A stretch of 14,953 bases of DNA from DATLAN01 sp035527455 (GTDB lineage: Bacteria > Planctomycetota > Planctomycetia > Pirellulales > Thermoguttaceae), in assembly GCA_035527455.1 (NCBI GenBank), contig DATLAN010000135.1, positions 1 through 14,953 on the forward strand. Reading direction: 5' to 3'. Under the pieces are notes generated by a model that was not told where the DNA came from, ran no database searches, and was given only the letters and a program-made list of their open reading frames with translations. Shown piece by piece: positions 6,571 to 14,762 of the stretch (positions are counted from its first letter, which is position 1; each line of letters opens with the position of its first letter). The position numbers and the translations under genes are program-made.

Positions 6571-8430
6571 CTACTTTGCGGGACGCAAAATCATGGCGTG
6601 TCCGCCACCGACGGCCATCTTGGCTGAAACCACGTTGCCGCGTTTTACGGTCGCGGTGGTGATTTCATAGGCTTCCGGATTCTCTACCCCGTGCGCATCC
6701 GGTGCATCCTGATAGAGAGTGGCTTCATAGCCTCTTCCCGGCTCAAGGAAATCTAACGGAATATCCAGAGTCTGCACGGTTTGATCGCTGACCGAACCGA
6801 CAAACCAGACATCGCCGGTCCGACGAGCGACGGTGATGTATTTCCCGATCTTCGAATTCAGCACTCGGGTCTCATCCCACGTCGCGGGCATGACCTTAAG
6901 GAATTCGAACAGGTCGGCTTTCTTCAGATACTCCTCCGGCGCATCGGGAAGCGTGACGAGCCCGGTATAGATCACCAAGGTCCGGGCTACTTCGCTGACC
7001 ACCGTTGAGACATAGCTGTTCTTCTTTCTTGGCCCCTTCTCGCGCTCACCCGCATTAATGCTCTTGATCCCGAAATTCCCGTTGGCCATATCGAGCGGGC
7101 CGGTCAACGCGCTGACCATCGCCATGTTAAGGAAGGTCTCGGGCGTGAAGGCACTTCGACTGTCCTGCTGCGCATGGCAGTATTCGCGGGTGATCAGGTT
7201 GGGCATCGTCCGCTCCACACCCGTCATGGGCACCGGGCCGTCATGAAAGTTGATGAGCAGCGTGTTTTCTGCGGCCGCATCCATCGCACTGCGGGTGAAG
7301 GCGGATCTGTTTCCCATGAAGCCGTACTTCATGCCGGCGGCGCCCAGACCGGCGTAGTGGTTGAAGAGTGTCTCGTCGCCAAAGTCGCCCTTCTTACGAT
7401 CGTAGTAGAGCATAATCATGACGCCCTTTTCCCTGGCGTAGGCCATCACCTTGGCAATGTCGACTTCCGGGGCGACGGTCATCTTTCCATTCCCCGCTGA
7501 CTTAAACCAATGGTCGTCAACGGTGAAGTATTCAAGCCCCTGCTCGGCGCAGAAATCGATCAGGTGCAGGTAGCTGCGGGTATCGATTCCATAGACAAAC
7601 TCCCCGTTGTTGTAGCCGTGAATCCGCCAGTCCCAGAGTCCCTTGCCGGGCTTAATCCAGTGAGTATTCGCCAGCCTGCAAGGTGCGGCTAGATTCAACG
7701 CCACGGTGTTAACGGTCAAATCACCGGCCGTCTCACCGATCAGAATCACCCGCCAAGGGGTGAGTTGTCTTTCGCCGATCGACACAGCGGAAGTGGCGGC
7801 CGTGAGCCCTTTCTCAGCCGCAGAAAAGCGAATCTGCATGCTCTCGAATCCCGCTGCGGAATAGAGATCTGACTCAAGCAGCGCGACATGCACGCCGTCT
7901 TTACGCTCGGTCACCAGGGGCACGGAGACCCCTACTGCTTTCGCCAGAGAGTCCACTTTTGCGCCGCGCTGCCCCGAATAGGTAGCCGCGTTGTTGAGCA
8001 CGTTGTAGCCCGTGGAAAACGATAGCTCTTTACCCTGAGACTCCTTCGAGAGCACGAAACGGAACCCAATCCCCGTGTCGAATGCGCGGCAAAGCAATGT
8101 GACCGGCGCGCCGTCCGCCGTCAGCGTAAGGGTCAGCTCGCGATGGTGATCGCGGATGGAGCTAAACTGGCCATAGACCGGAGACCAGACTGTGTCGTTC
8201 TCCCGGATCGAGTGCTCGACGATGGACATCTTCGCGCCGGCAAAGATCTCCACCTTGGAGGAGCCAACAATAGGTGTGTCCCCCTTAGAAACGGAATAGA
8301 ACAATTCCCCGTTTTCCACCTCAAACGATGTGACAACTTGCCCGTCCGGGGATTGAACATCCACTGGGGCCGCAAACAGATTTGTCGCAGCCAGGGCGCT
8401 TACAGCAACCGCTACCATGTACTTCTGCAT
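6571..8430 (-). CDS. Secreted GH97 glycoside hydrolase, atypical active site
   Basis: A 619-residue protein with a signal peptide (about 1-20, ...NLFAA). Domains in order: GH97 N-terminal beta-sandwich (about 23-255, 'SPDGQVVTSFEVENGELFYS', 'DTGIGFRFVL'), catalytic barrel (about 258-530, 'GKGLWDWRIHGYN', 'YFTVDDHW', 'KGVMIMLYYD', 'INFHDGP', 'RTMPNLITREY'), and GH97 C-terminal domain (about 530-619). Family members are alpha-glucosidases (inverting, SusB-like) or alpha-galactosidases (retaining). The retaining group has Asp as nucleophile in a 'K-V-D-F' strand; here the strand reads 'KYGFMGN', with G370 in its place. An extra acid, D397, follows the conserved His ('FHDG') where the retaining group usually has Gly. 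E416 ('TRE'), the usual acid, is kept. This points away from the retaining mechanism and towards an inverting or altered one. The ATG directly follows the TAG of the upstream gene, with GGAGG at 8439-8443, so it is translationally coupled. Confidence 0.9.
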   Translation of the reverse strand: MQKYMVAVAVSALAATNLFAAPVDVQSPDGQVVTSFEVENGELFYSVSKGDTPIVGSSKVEIFAGAKMSIVEHSIRENDTVWSPVYGQFSSIRDHHRELTLTLTADGAPVTLLCRAFDTGIGFRFVLSKESQGKELSFSTGYNVLNNAATYSGQRGAKVDSLAKAVGVSVPLVTERKDGVHVALLESDLYSAAGFESMQIRFSAAEKGLTAATSAVSIGERQLTPWRVILIGETAGDLTVNTVALNLAAPCRLANTHWIKPGKGLWDWRIHGYNNGEFVYGIDTRSYLHLIDFCAEQGLEYFTVDDHWFKSAGNGKMTVAPEVDIAKVMAYAREKGVMIMLYYDRKKGDFGDETLFNHYAGLGAAGMKYGFMGNRSAFTRSAMDAAAENTLLINFHDGPVPMTGVERTMPNLITREYCHAQQDSRSAFTPETFLNMAMVSALTGPLDMANGNFGIKSINAGEREKGPRKKNSYVSTVVSEVARTLVIYTGLVTLPDAPEEYLKKADLFEFLKVMPATWDETRVLNSKIGKYITVARRTGDVWFVGSVSDQTVQTLDIPLDFLEPGRGYEATLYQDAPDAHGVENPEAYEITTATVKRGNVVSAKMAVGGGHAMILRPAK

Positions 8431-10806
8431 CTACTCTGCCTCCACAAGGTCGAACCGCTGGATGAAAGGGAGCGATTCGTTCTGTTTCCCAATGTGCACG
8501 CCCCAGTCAATCCGTTCGCCCGTACCGCTGTCCGTAAACGCCTCCGGACGATACGCGCCCGCCGCCGTAGGAACATTGAGAATGTTGTGCGTTTTCGAGA
8601 AATGAAGCCCGTCCTCGGCGTACATGATGGAACGAGTGATCTCATTCGGCCCGGTGGTTCCGATCATCGCGGCCACGCCCGTGCCCTGCGGCCAGACCAT
8701 CACTTCGTGGTTTCCCTGGACGATAGGGTTGCCTTCATATTTTACATAAGGCCCCTGCGGCTGGTCGGCAATCGCGACCCCCATCTTGGTTTGCCCGGGG
8801 CTTTTTCCCAACTGCCGGCCCTTGTAGTAGAACCAGTACTTTCCGCCACGCACGATCAGGCAGGCGTCATCAACCAAGTGACTGTCGAAATCCGCCGGAT
8901 TATCGCTATTCTTCAAAGCTGCGTTGGTGGCAAGACGCTCCCAGGGACCATCGGGCGAATCCGATACGGCGATACCAATTGTGGAATCTGGATTGAAGGG
9001 CTTGCCGAACTTCCTGGATGTTCCTGTGTAGAATAGCCAGTAGCGTCCTTCGGCAACGAGAATGTTGGGCGTGAAGACGCTGGCCCCTTCCCAGCTTCCA
9101 GGTTCGCCCTTTGCAAGAGCCATCCCCTGTTCGGTCCATGTGTGACCATCCGGCGAGGTCGCGTACCAGACGGTCGCGTCATATCCCGGGGCAATCTTAC
9201 CCTTCGAATACCAAACATAATACAGATCACCGACTTTGATGATATCGCTCGGATCCCGCCGCATGACGCCCTTTTGCGGATCGAGCCCGATTGCTGGAGT
9301 GTAGATTGCCTTCAGTGAAGGAATGGGTTTCTCCTGAGGTTTTTTGCGTGCGTCCGGTACGGGTGGCTTGTCCGGACGCGGGCCGGTCAGATCAAAGAAT
9401 CGCATGTTTTTGCCGACACGATCGTAATCACCCAGATCATTACGCATCGATTCCGCCAGCGCGAGTAAACGTGTGACAATATCGGGATGCTGCCCGCTGA
9501 CGTCAGTTGTTTCGCCGATGTCGGCGTCCAAATCCACGAGGAACGGCTTGGCGAACCCAACGTGATCCGTGGGGGCAATGTGCGTGTTCCGGCTGAAGGG
9601 CGCCACACCGATGGGTTCCTTGTCGCGGGGCAGTAGCAGTTTCCACTTCCCCTGACGGACCGCCTGCAAATGAACACGCAGGTAGTAGAAGAACACTTTG
9701 TCGGCGTTGGCTTTGTCAAACTCGCCGTGGATCAGGTGCCGGATGTCTTCGCCGTCGATGACGCGGTCCGATGGCACGTCCGCACCGGCCAACGCGGCGA
9801 GCGTCGGCAGTACGTCCAGCGTGCTGGCGATCGACGTGCACACCTTCCCGGAAGGAACGCGTCCCGGTCCCCAAACGATACACGGCACGCGAACGCCGCC
9901 TTCGAACGTGGAAACCTTGCCGCTTCGCAGGGAACCCGCCGAGCCGCCGTGGTCACTGGGCAAATGCCCGTCCGCGAAGTCCTTGTTCTTGATAAGCCAC
10001 GGCCCGTTGTCGCTGGTGAAGATAACGTATGTGTTGTCTGCCAACTGCAACTCTTTGATGGCGTCAAGCACGCGACCGACGTTGAAATCAAGCTCTTCGA
10101 TCACGTCGCCGTATAGACCTCGCTTGCTCTTGCCTTTGAATTGCGGCGATGCGTCCAGTCGGGTGTGCGGCATCGTATGGGGGATGTAAACGAAGAACGG
10201 TTGATCCTTGTGCTTCCGCATAAATCCGATCGCTTCGTCGGTGTATCGTTTGGTCAGCGTCGCCATGTCCGATTTCGGTTCGATCAGTTCTTCATTGCGG
10301 TACAGATTCGCGACCCCGTCGTTGCTTGTCGGCGTGCCAAAGAAATAGTCGAAGCCTTGTCGTGTGGGGAACAGGTCCATGAAGAACCCTTGCTGAGCAT
10401 GCTTGGCGAGGTCCCATTTGCCGAAGCAGGCGGTGGCGTAGCCTTGCGTTTTCAGGATCTCCGCGACCGTGATTTCCTTGCTATGGAGAATCGGGTGAAC
10501 CTGCTTCGTGTTCCCCCGTTCGGCGACCCGCATCGGATAGCAGCCGGTCATGATCGCCGCGCGGGATGGGCCGCACAGCGGCTGCGCGTAGAAACTGGTG
10601 AACTTCATGCCCTCGGCCGCCATCGCGTCCAGTCGCGGCGTGCGAATGTCGGGGGAACCAAAGCAGCCCACGTCGCCGTAACCCTGATCGTCGGTGAAGA
10701 TGACGACGAAGTTCGGTTTCGCCGCGTCAGCACTTGCCTGCAGGGCGCCCGTCGCAGTCACGCAAACAATCGCCAGTGTCGTTAGAATTCGATTGAGTGA
10801 CTTCAT
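8431..10806 (-). CDS. Secreted two-domain enzyme: S1-type sulfatase fused to a GH43/GH117-like beta-propeller
   Basis: A 791-residue protein with a signal peptide (about 1-27). Residues 30-465 are a formylglycine sulfatase: 'NFVVIFTDDQGYGDVGCFG' (metal ligands D39, D40), 'CGPSRAAIMTG' (C78 is the residue converted to formylglycine; CxPSR), 'FTSDNGP' (D266, N267), and K297 in 'SGKVSTFEGG'. The normal 'GKWHLG' motif reads 'GKWDLA', so Asp132 replaces a conserved His. A Pro/Lys-rich linker (about 474-497) leads to a five-bladed propeller glycosidase domain (about 498-791): 'RRDPSDIIKVGDLYYVWYSK' (D518, candidate base), 'HLVDDACLIVRGGKYWFYYK' (D646/D647), 'GNHEVMVWP' (H700/E701). This fold is shared by GH43, GH32/68 and GH117, and GH117 or a relative is the closest match by eye. 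The start overlaps the previous stop as ATGA, with GGAGG 11 nt upstream. Desulfation and glycosidic cleavage of the same sugar by one protein is the inferred role. Confidence 0.88.
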   Translation of the reverse strand: MKSLNRILTTLAIVCVTATGALQASADAAKPNFVVIFTDDQGYGDVGCFGSPDIRTPRLDAMAAEGMKFTSFYAQPLCGPSRAAIMTGCYPMRVAERGNTKQVHPILHSKEITVAEILKTQGYATACFGKWDLAKHAQQGFFMDLFPTRQGFDYFFGTPTSNDGVANLYRNEELIEPKSDMATLTKRYTDEAIGFMRKHKDQPFFVYIPHTMPHTRLDASPQFKGKSKRGLYGDVIEELDFNVGRVLDAIKELQLADNTYVIFTSDNGPWLIKNKDFADGHLPSDHGGSAGSLRSGKVSTFEGGVRVPCIVWGPGRVPSGKVCTSIASTLDVLPTLAALAGADVPSDRVIDGEDIRHLIHGEFDKANADKVFFYYLRVHLQAVRQGKWKLLLPRDKEPIGVAPFSRNTHIAPTDHVGFAKPFLVDLDADIGETTDVSGQHPDIVTRLLALAESMRNDLGDYDRVGKNMRFFDLTGPRPDKPPVPDARKKPQEKPIPSLKAIYTPAIGLDPQKGVMRRDPSDIIKVGDLYYVWYSKGKIAPGYDATVWYATSPDGHTWTEQGMALAKGEPGSWEGASVFTPNILVAEGRYWLFYTGTSRKFGKPFNPDSTIGIAVSDSPDGPWERLATNAALKNSDNPADFDSHLVDDACLIVRGGKYWFYYKGRQLGKSPGQTKMGVAIADQPQGPYVKYEGNPIVQGNHEVMVWPQGTGVAAMIGTTGPNEITRSIMYAEDGLHFSKTHNILNVPTAAGAYRPEAFTDSGTGERIDWGVHIGKQNESLPFIQRFDLVEAE

Positions 10807-12401
10807 TTCTCGGTCTTCCTCCCCGTCGCCTCGGCGGGCGCATAGCGAGCAAGCAGCGCACTCAATTCCCGCACCACTTCGGGATATTCAGCATACAAGT
10901 TCTTCGTCTGATTGACGTCAGCCTCAAGGTCGTAGAGCTGAGCAGGTGGCGCGCCCTTCCTGATCTTTCCGTTCTCGATGTCGCTATTGACGCCTCCGAC
11001 CAGAGCAACCGCGGCGGGACCACCCCATGCATGATCACTCGGTCTGGACCCGCGGAATCCACCGCTGCCACGGGCGGGGATGTACATCCATCGTCCTTTG
11101 CGGATGGATAAGTGCGGCTCGCTCCTCGGGGCCAGAAGTAGCTCTTTCCGTATCGAGTCTTCGGGGTCTTTCAGCAAGGCGGGCAAGATATTGATGGAAT
11201 CTTTGCCCTGGAGCGAATCAGGGTCTTGACCCGTGAGCGCCATGAAGGTAGCCAGCATATCAACATTGCAGATCAGTTGGTCGGATTGACTACCGGCTTC
11301 GATCCTGCCGGGCCATTTGGCAATGAAAGGCACGCGATGCCCGCCTTCCCAAACGCCGAACTTGAAGCCCAGCAGATCGCCATTCATCCGATGCCCGGCC
11401 TTTACCGCGTTACGGCCGCCAAGATTCATCATGCCGCCGTTGTCGCTGGTGAATATAACCAGCGTATTTTCGCTCAAGCCCTGCTTCTCGAGGCACCCGG
11501 TCACTTCGCCCACCATCCAGTCCAACTCTTGAATGAAGTCGCCATAGAGCTCCGCCTGACTCGTTCCCTGAAATCGTTTCCCGGGCGTAAAGGGGTGGTG
11601 AATATGGGTCGTGGCCAGGTAGAGGAAGAACGGCTGCTGCTTGTTGGCCGTGATCCAGTCGACTGCCTTTCCCGCCAAAACAGTTCCCACCGTGTAGTCA
11701 TTGTATATCTTGTGGGCTTCCACCGCCCCTTTGAACATGTTCGCCGTGTGCTGAGAGGCCTCAGACGGGATGGGGGTGATCGGGGTTGCATCTGGATGAG
11801 TCCCCCTGCCGAGGTAGACCAACGGGTCCGAAGGGTCTCCGCCCACAATGCGATCGTTCTCTACATAGACATAAGGAGGAGCGCTGTTCACGACCGGTAC
11901 GCCAAAGTAGTAATCAAAACCGAGATCCTGCGGCCCAGGGCGCAGCGGTTCTTGCCAGTTGTTTGCCCCCTCTTTGAATCCCAGATGCCACTTGCCCAGC
12001 GCCGCTGTTGCGTAGCCTCTGCTCTTGAACATATCCGCTATGGTAAGCTTATCGGTGTTGATAATGAGCCCGGAAGTAACTGGCAGGGGCCCCCAAACGC
12101 CTTTGCCGCCGTTTGCCCGAAGCGGATACTCCCCCGTCAACAATGCATACCGCGAGGGCGTACAGACAGCCGACGCCGAATGGGCATCGGTGAAGCGCCG
12201 CCCCTCTTTCGCCAACCGGTCGATGTTCGGCGTCTGCACCTTCGTCGCGCCGTAACATCCGAGATCGCCATATCCCAAATCGTCCGCGAAGATAAGGACC
12301 ACATTCGGTGGAGAAGATGCCTCCGCATCAGCCGCCAGACCGTGTCCTGCAAGAGCGGAAACAACGGCTGCTACAGCGATTATTCGGTTATGGTGTTTCA
12401 T
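10803..12401 (-). CDS. Secreted S1-type (formylglycine) sulfatase
   Basis: A 532-residue protein if the ATG at 12401 is used. That start gives a standard signal peptide (about 1-23, ...HGLAA). The in-frame ATG at 12470 overlaps the previous stop as ATGA but would add 23 Arg-rich residues. Neither start has a strong ribosome site, so the choice rests on the signal peptide. All landmarks of type I sulfatases are present: 'NVVLIFADDLGYGDLGCYG' (D40, D41), 'SAVCTPSRYALLTGEYP' with C80 as the formylglycine precursor, 'GYATAALGKWHLG' (K137, H139), 'TTHIHHPF' (H266-H269), 'FTSDNGG' (D320, N321), K347 before 'VWEGGHRVPF', and the C-terminal 'AQLYDLEADVNQTKNLY'. The enzyme hydrolyses sulfate esters on sugars outside the cytoplasm. 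The subfamily and the position of the ester cannot be told from the sequence alone. Maturation needs a formylglycine-generating or anaerobic maturase enzyme, not seen here. Confidence 0.93.
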   Translation of the reverse strand: MKHHNRIIAVAAVVSALAGHGLAADAEASSPPNVVLIFADDLGYGDLGCYGATKVQTPNIDRLAKEGRRFTDAHSASAVCTPSRYALLTGEYPLRANGGKGVWGPLPVTSGLIINTDKLTIADMFKSRGYATAALGKWHLGFKEGANNWQEPLRPGPQDLGFDYYFGVPVVNSAPPYVYVENDRIVGGDPSDPLVYLGRGTHPDATPITPIPSEASQHTANMFKGAVEAHKIYNDYTVGTVLAGKAVDWITANKQQPFFLYLATTHIHHPFTPGKRFQGTSQAELYGDFIQELDWMVGEVTGCLEKQGLSENTLVIFTSDNGGMMNLGGRNAVKAGHRMNGDLLGFKFGVWEGGHRVPFIAKWPGRIEAGSQSDQLICNVDMLATFMALTGQDPDSLQGKDSINILPALLKDPEDSIRKELLLAPRSEPHLSIRKGRWMYIPARGSGGFRGSRPSDHAWGGPAAVALVGGVNSDIENGKIRKGAPPAQLYDLEADVNQTKNLYAEYPEVVRELSALLARYAPAEATGRKTEK

Positions 12402-12466
12402 TCTTGGTTTTCTGTTTTCGATAAGGGTCTCGGTTTGTCGACGAAGGCGGTGGAAACCGCGCGCCG

Positions 12467-14218
12467 TCATGGCCGCCCGACTTCATAAATGCGGCGAACT
12501 TCCTGGTCGTCCAATGCCTGACCGAAGACGATCAGTTCGTCCATGCATCCATTGAGATTGCGCACGCGCGACCCGCGATGCCGCGGCGTTGGATCACTCC
12601 AATTGCCGATGGTTGCCTTGCCAATCTCCAGCAAACCGGATGCAGACTCCTCCAACGGCAGACGCGAGGCGAGCTTTCCGTTGACGTAGTGCGTCACGCA
12701 CGCCTGATCGGCGTCGTAAACTGTCGCCAAATGCACCCACTGCCCCAGTCGAAACAGGTTGAAGATCGAATCCGTTCGATAGGCATGCAAGACGGCTTCG
12801 TGACGCCATATCCCGAGAACCAGAGTTCCATCCTGGCGAATCTGCCAGTGAGGGCGGTTTTCGTCGAATCCATCCGTCAGCAACAGCGAATTGTATTCTC
12901 GGTCGAGTCCGTCCACTCGCAGCCAAGTCGAATACGTCAGCGATTCGAATTCCCCCGGCACGGTGATCCGCACGCGATCGCCCGGTCGTTTGAACTGCAA
13001 AGATGTCTTGCCTGGCCATCGTCCTTCCGACCACTCGCAACCAACGATCGCACCTTCAATCGTCGTGCCGTCCTTGCCATAGCCGACAAGGAGGCGGTCT
13101 TCCGAGTCGTCTCGGTCAAACGGGAAGTAAGCAATAACCCGCGGATCGTCCTTTAGCGAGTCACGAAATGACCGCCATTGGCGAAGCTGTTCCTGTCGCC
13201 GCACATTGGTCATCGTGCTCAGCCGAGCCGGTGTCACGAAATCGAAATCGCGTGTTTCGATGTTCCTCGCTTCTCCGTTGCGATCCAACGCGACAGCATC
13301 TCCGGCGCTGAGTTCGCGTCGCGTCGTGACATTGCGATTGGACTTCCCATCGTACAGTTCCACCGCGCCGTCAAAGACGTGAATTTCGGTGACGCCATCG
13401 GTCGCCACACTGATGCCGAACTCCGTGCCGAGATCCACCAGTTCAACGGTCGGCGCCAGTACGGAGAATCCCCGAGCCGGCCGCGGAACGTACGCTCTCA
13501 GGCGCCCCGACCGGCAAATGACGCGAGAATCATTGAGGATTTCAAGCGACGCCGGTCCTTCCGCGACAACCGTTGCTCCACAATAGAATTCCAGTTGCAG
13601 CAGTCCGCCGTCCCACTCGAGCGTCCCCGGTGGAATCGTTTTGCCCGTCACCCAATCCGCCGTGTGTTCTCCTTGCAAACCGGACACTCGTGTCAGCACG
13701 GCAACGCCCAGGTCGCTCGCTTCTTCCTGACCACGATCGGCCACCGGCACACTGGATGCATCCGTGTCCCGTTGGGCGTTGCGCTGAAACACGACGCCCC
13801 CCAGCACTATCAAGGCAATCGCCGCCGTGACCCAACCTGCCAGGCCGCGCGCGCTCCGCCAACCGCTTTCACTTGATGAGGATGCCGGCTTTGTCTGCCA
13901 ACCGCTTTTACTTCCTGAGGATGCCGGCTTCGATTGCCCCGAGGCCTCTTGATGCGCCGACGCTACCACTTGCGCAACAAACCTGCTCGAGTCTTCGGCG
14001 GCGCGGACACGGACCTGAACTGCATCCATGAAGCGATCGTCGCTTCGCAGGTCGTCTTCATATTGAGACAATCGGTCGCTCATCAACAGATGCTGGCGGA
14101 GCTGCGTCAGCAACTCCTCATCAGCAGACACGAGTTGCGTCAATTCATCCATCTGCTCTGCCGAGACATCGTCATCCAGCAGCAAACTCAGTAATTCCTC
14201 AAAACGACTTTGTGACAT
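12467..14218 (-). CDS. FecR-type transmembrane anti-sigma regulator with C-terminal LamG-like domain
   Basis: A 583-residue protein. Residues 1-90 are an acidic, helical cytoplasmic part ('FEELLSLLLDDDVSAEQMDE', 'LLTQLRQHLLMSDRLSQYED') of the kind that holds ECF sigma factors. A Ser/Lys-rich linker with a 13-residue tandem repeat (about 97-122) precedes a single membrane helix (about 125-144). Outside the membrane, residues 170-315 form a FecR domain ('EFYCGATVVAEGPASLEI', 'SGRLRAYVPRPARGFSVLAP', 'VDLGTEFGISV', 'EIHVFDGAVELYDGK'). Residues 360-583 form a LamG/concanavalin-A-like jelly roll ('VIAYFPFDRDDSED', 'LTYSTWLRVDGLDREYNSLL', 'QWVHLATVYDADQACVTHYV', 'NLNGCMDELIVFGQALDDQE'). GGAGGG at 14226-14231 and a 3-nt gap couple it to the sigma factor gene. 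Such LamG domains often bind glycans, so direct sensing of polysaccharide or its breakdown products is plausible but unproven. Confidence 0.88.
   Translation of the reverse strand: MSQSRFEELLSLLLDDDVSAEQMDELTQLVSADEELLTQLRQHLLMSDRLSQYEDDLRSDDRFMDAVQVRVRAAEDSSRFVAQVVASAHQEASGQSKPASSGSKSGWQTKPASSSSESGWRSARGLAGWVTAAIALIVLGGVVFQRNAQRDTDASSVPVADRGQEEASDLGVAVLTRVSGLQGEHTADWVTGKTIPPGTLEWDGGLLQLEFYCGATVVAEGPASLEILNDSRVICRSGRLRAYVPRPARGFSVLAPTVELVDLGTEFGISVATDGVTEIHVFDGAVELYDGKSNRNVTTRRELSAGDAVALDRNGEARNIETRDFDFVTPARLSTMTNVRRQEQLRQWRSFRDSLKDDPRVIAYFPFDRDDSEDRLLVGYGKDGTTIEGAIVGCEWSEGRWPGKTSLQFKRPGDRVRITVPGEFESLTYSTWLRVDGLDREYNSLLLTDGFDENRPHWQIRQDGTLVLGIWRHEAVLHAYRTDSIFNLFRLGQWVHLATVYDADQACVTHYVNGKLASRLPLEESASGLLEIGKATIGNWSDPTPRHRGSRVRNLNGCMDELIVFGQALDDQEVRRIYEVGRP
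13858..13930 (-). repeat. 39-bp tandem duplication in the anti-sigma linker
   Basis: Two copies (13858-13891 and 13897-13930, period 39 bp) differ at about 3 of 34 compared bases. They encode the successive 13-residue units 'TKPASSSSESGWR' and 'SKPASSGSKSGWQ' just before the membrane helix. The duplication stays in frame and lengthens the flexible cytoplasmic linker. Confidence 0.8.
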
Positions 14219-14221
14219 CGA

Positions 14222-14755
14222 TCAACCCTCCGCCGCCCGTAGTTCGATGCAGCGTTTCAGTTGCAGCCGAATTCGCACGAGCGCCTGACGCACAGCAGTC
14301 GGCGTCATGTTGAAGTGATCTGCAAGATCCGGAGCCTTCCAACCATCGCCGTAGCGACCGGACACCAGCTCCCGGCTTTTTGTAGCCAGTTGCTCAACGC
14401 AATCGCGTAACACCGGAACACGGCACTCCGCCGACGATTCGGGTTGCGGTTCCACCTCAGCCACGCGGACCAGCAATTCCGCCAGGCCTTGGTGAAGGAG
14501 TCGCTCTTGACGTTTCCGCTTGCGAAGCTCGTTCCGCACCAGATTTCGAGCAATCCCACGCAACCATTTTCCAAGGTCCCGCTGGTGATCAAACGAATCT
14601 CGTTCACGCCACGCGACCAGAAACGATTCCTGGGCCAAATCGTCTACCCAATCGGGGGCAACTCCCAGCGTACGGACAAACGAACGTAACTGCTGATGCT
14701 GTTGGGCAACCAACTGCGTGAATTCGGTTGAAATTGCTGAATCGTGCCTCCCCAT
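14222..14755 (-). CDS. ECF-family RNA polymerase sigma factor
   Basis: A 177-residue protein from the ATG at 14755. This start is chosen because AAGG lies 7 nt upstream, the sequence further up contains a perfect promoter, and family homology begins right after it. Region 2 (about residues 10-85) contains 'FTQLVAQQHQQLRSFVRTLG', 'DWVDDLAQESFLVAW' and 'LGKWLRGIARNLVRNELRKR'. Region 4 (about 115-172) contains 'DCVEQLATKSRELVSGRY' and a helix-turn-helix 'KAPDLADHFNMTPTAVRQAL'. The wording and length match the short sigma factors common in Rhodopirellula-type Planctomycetota and in Verrucomicrobiota. It is the first gene of the inferred operon and is followed after 3 nt by its likely anti-sigma partner. 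It probably directs transcription of genes for use of the same polysaccharide, possibly elsewhere in the genome as well. Its own target promoter cannot be named from this window. Confidence 0.93.
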   Translation of the reverse strand: MGRHDSAISTEFTQLVAQQHQQLRSFVRTLGVAPDWVDDLAQESFLVAWRERDSFDHQRDLGKWLRGIARNLVRNELRKRKRQERLLHQGLAELLVRVAEVEPQPESSAECRVPVLRDCVEQLATKSRELVSGRYGDGWKAPDLADHFNMTPTAVRQALVRIRLQLKRCIELRAAEG

Positions 14756-14762
14756 ACTGTTA

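Noticed and set aside
11226..12488. 420-codon open frame on the plus strand
   Set aside because: It lies antisense to the sulfatase gene, whose catalytic motifs are unmistakable, and its translation shows no domain, signal or composition typical of a protein. Long antisense frames are common in GC-rich genes.
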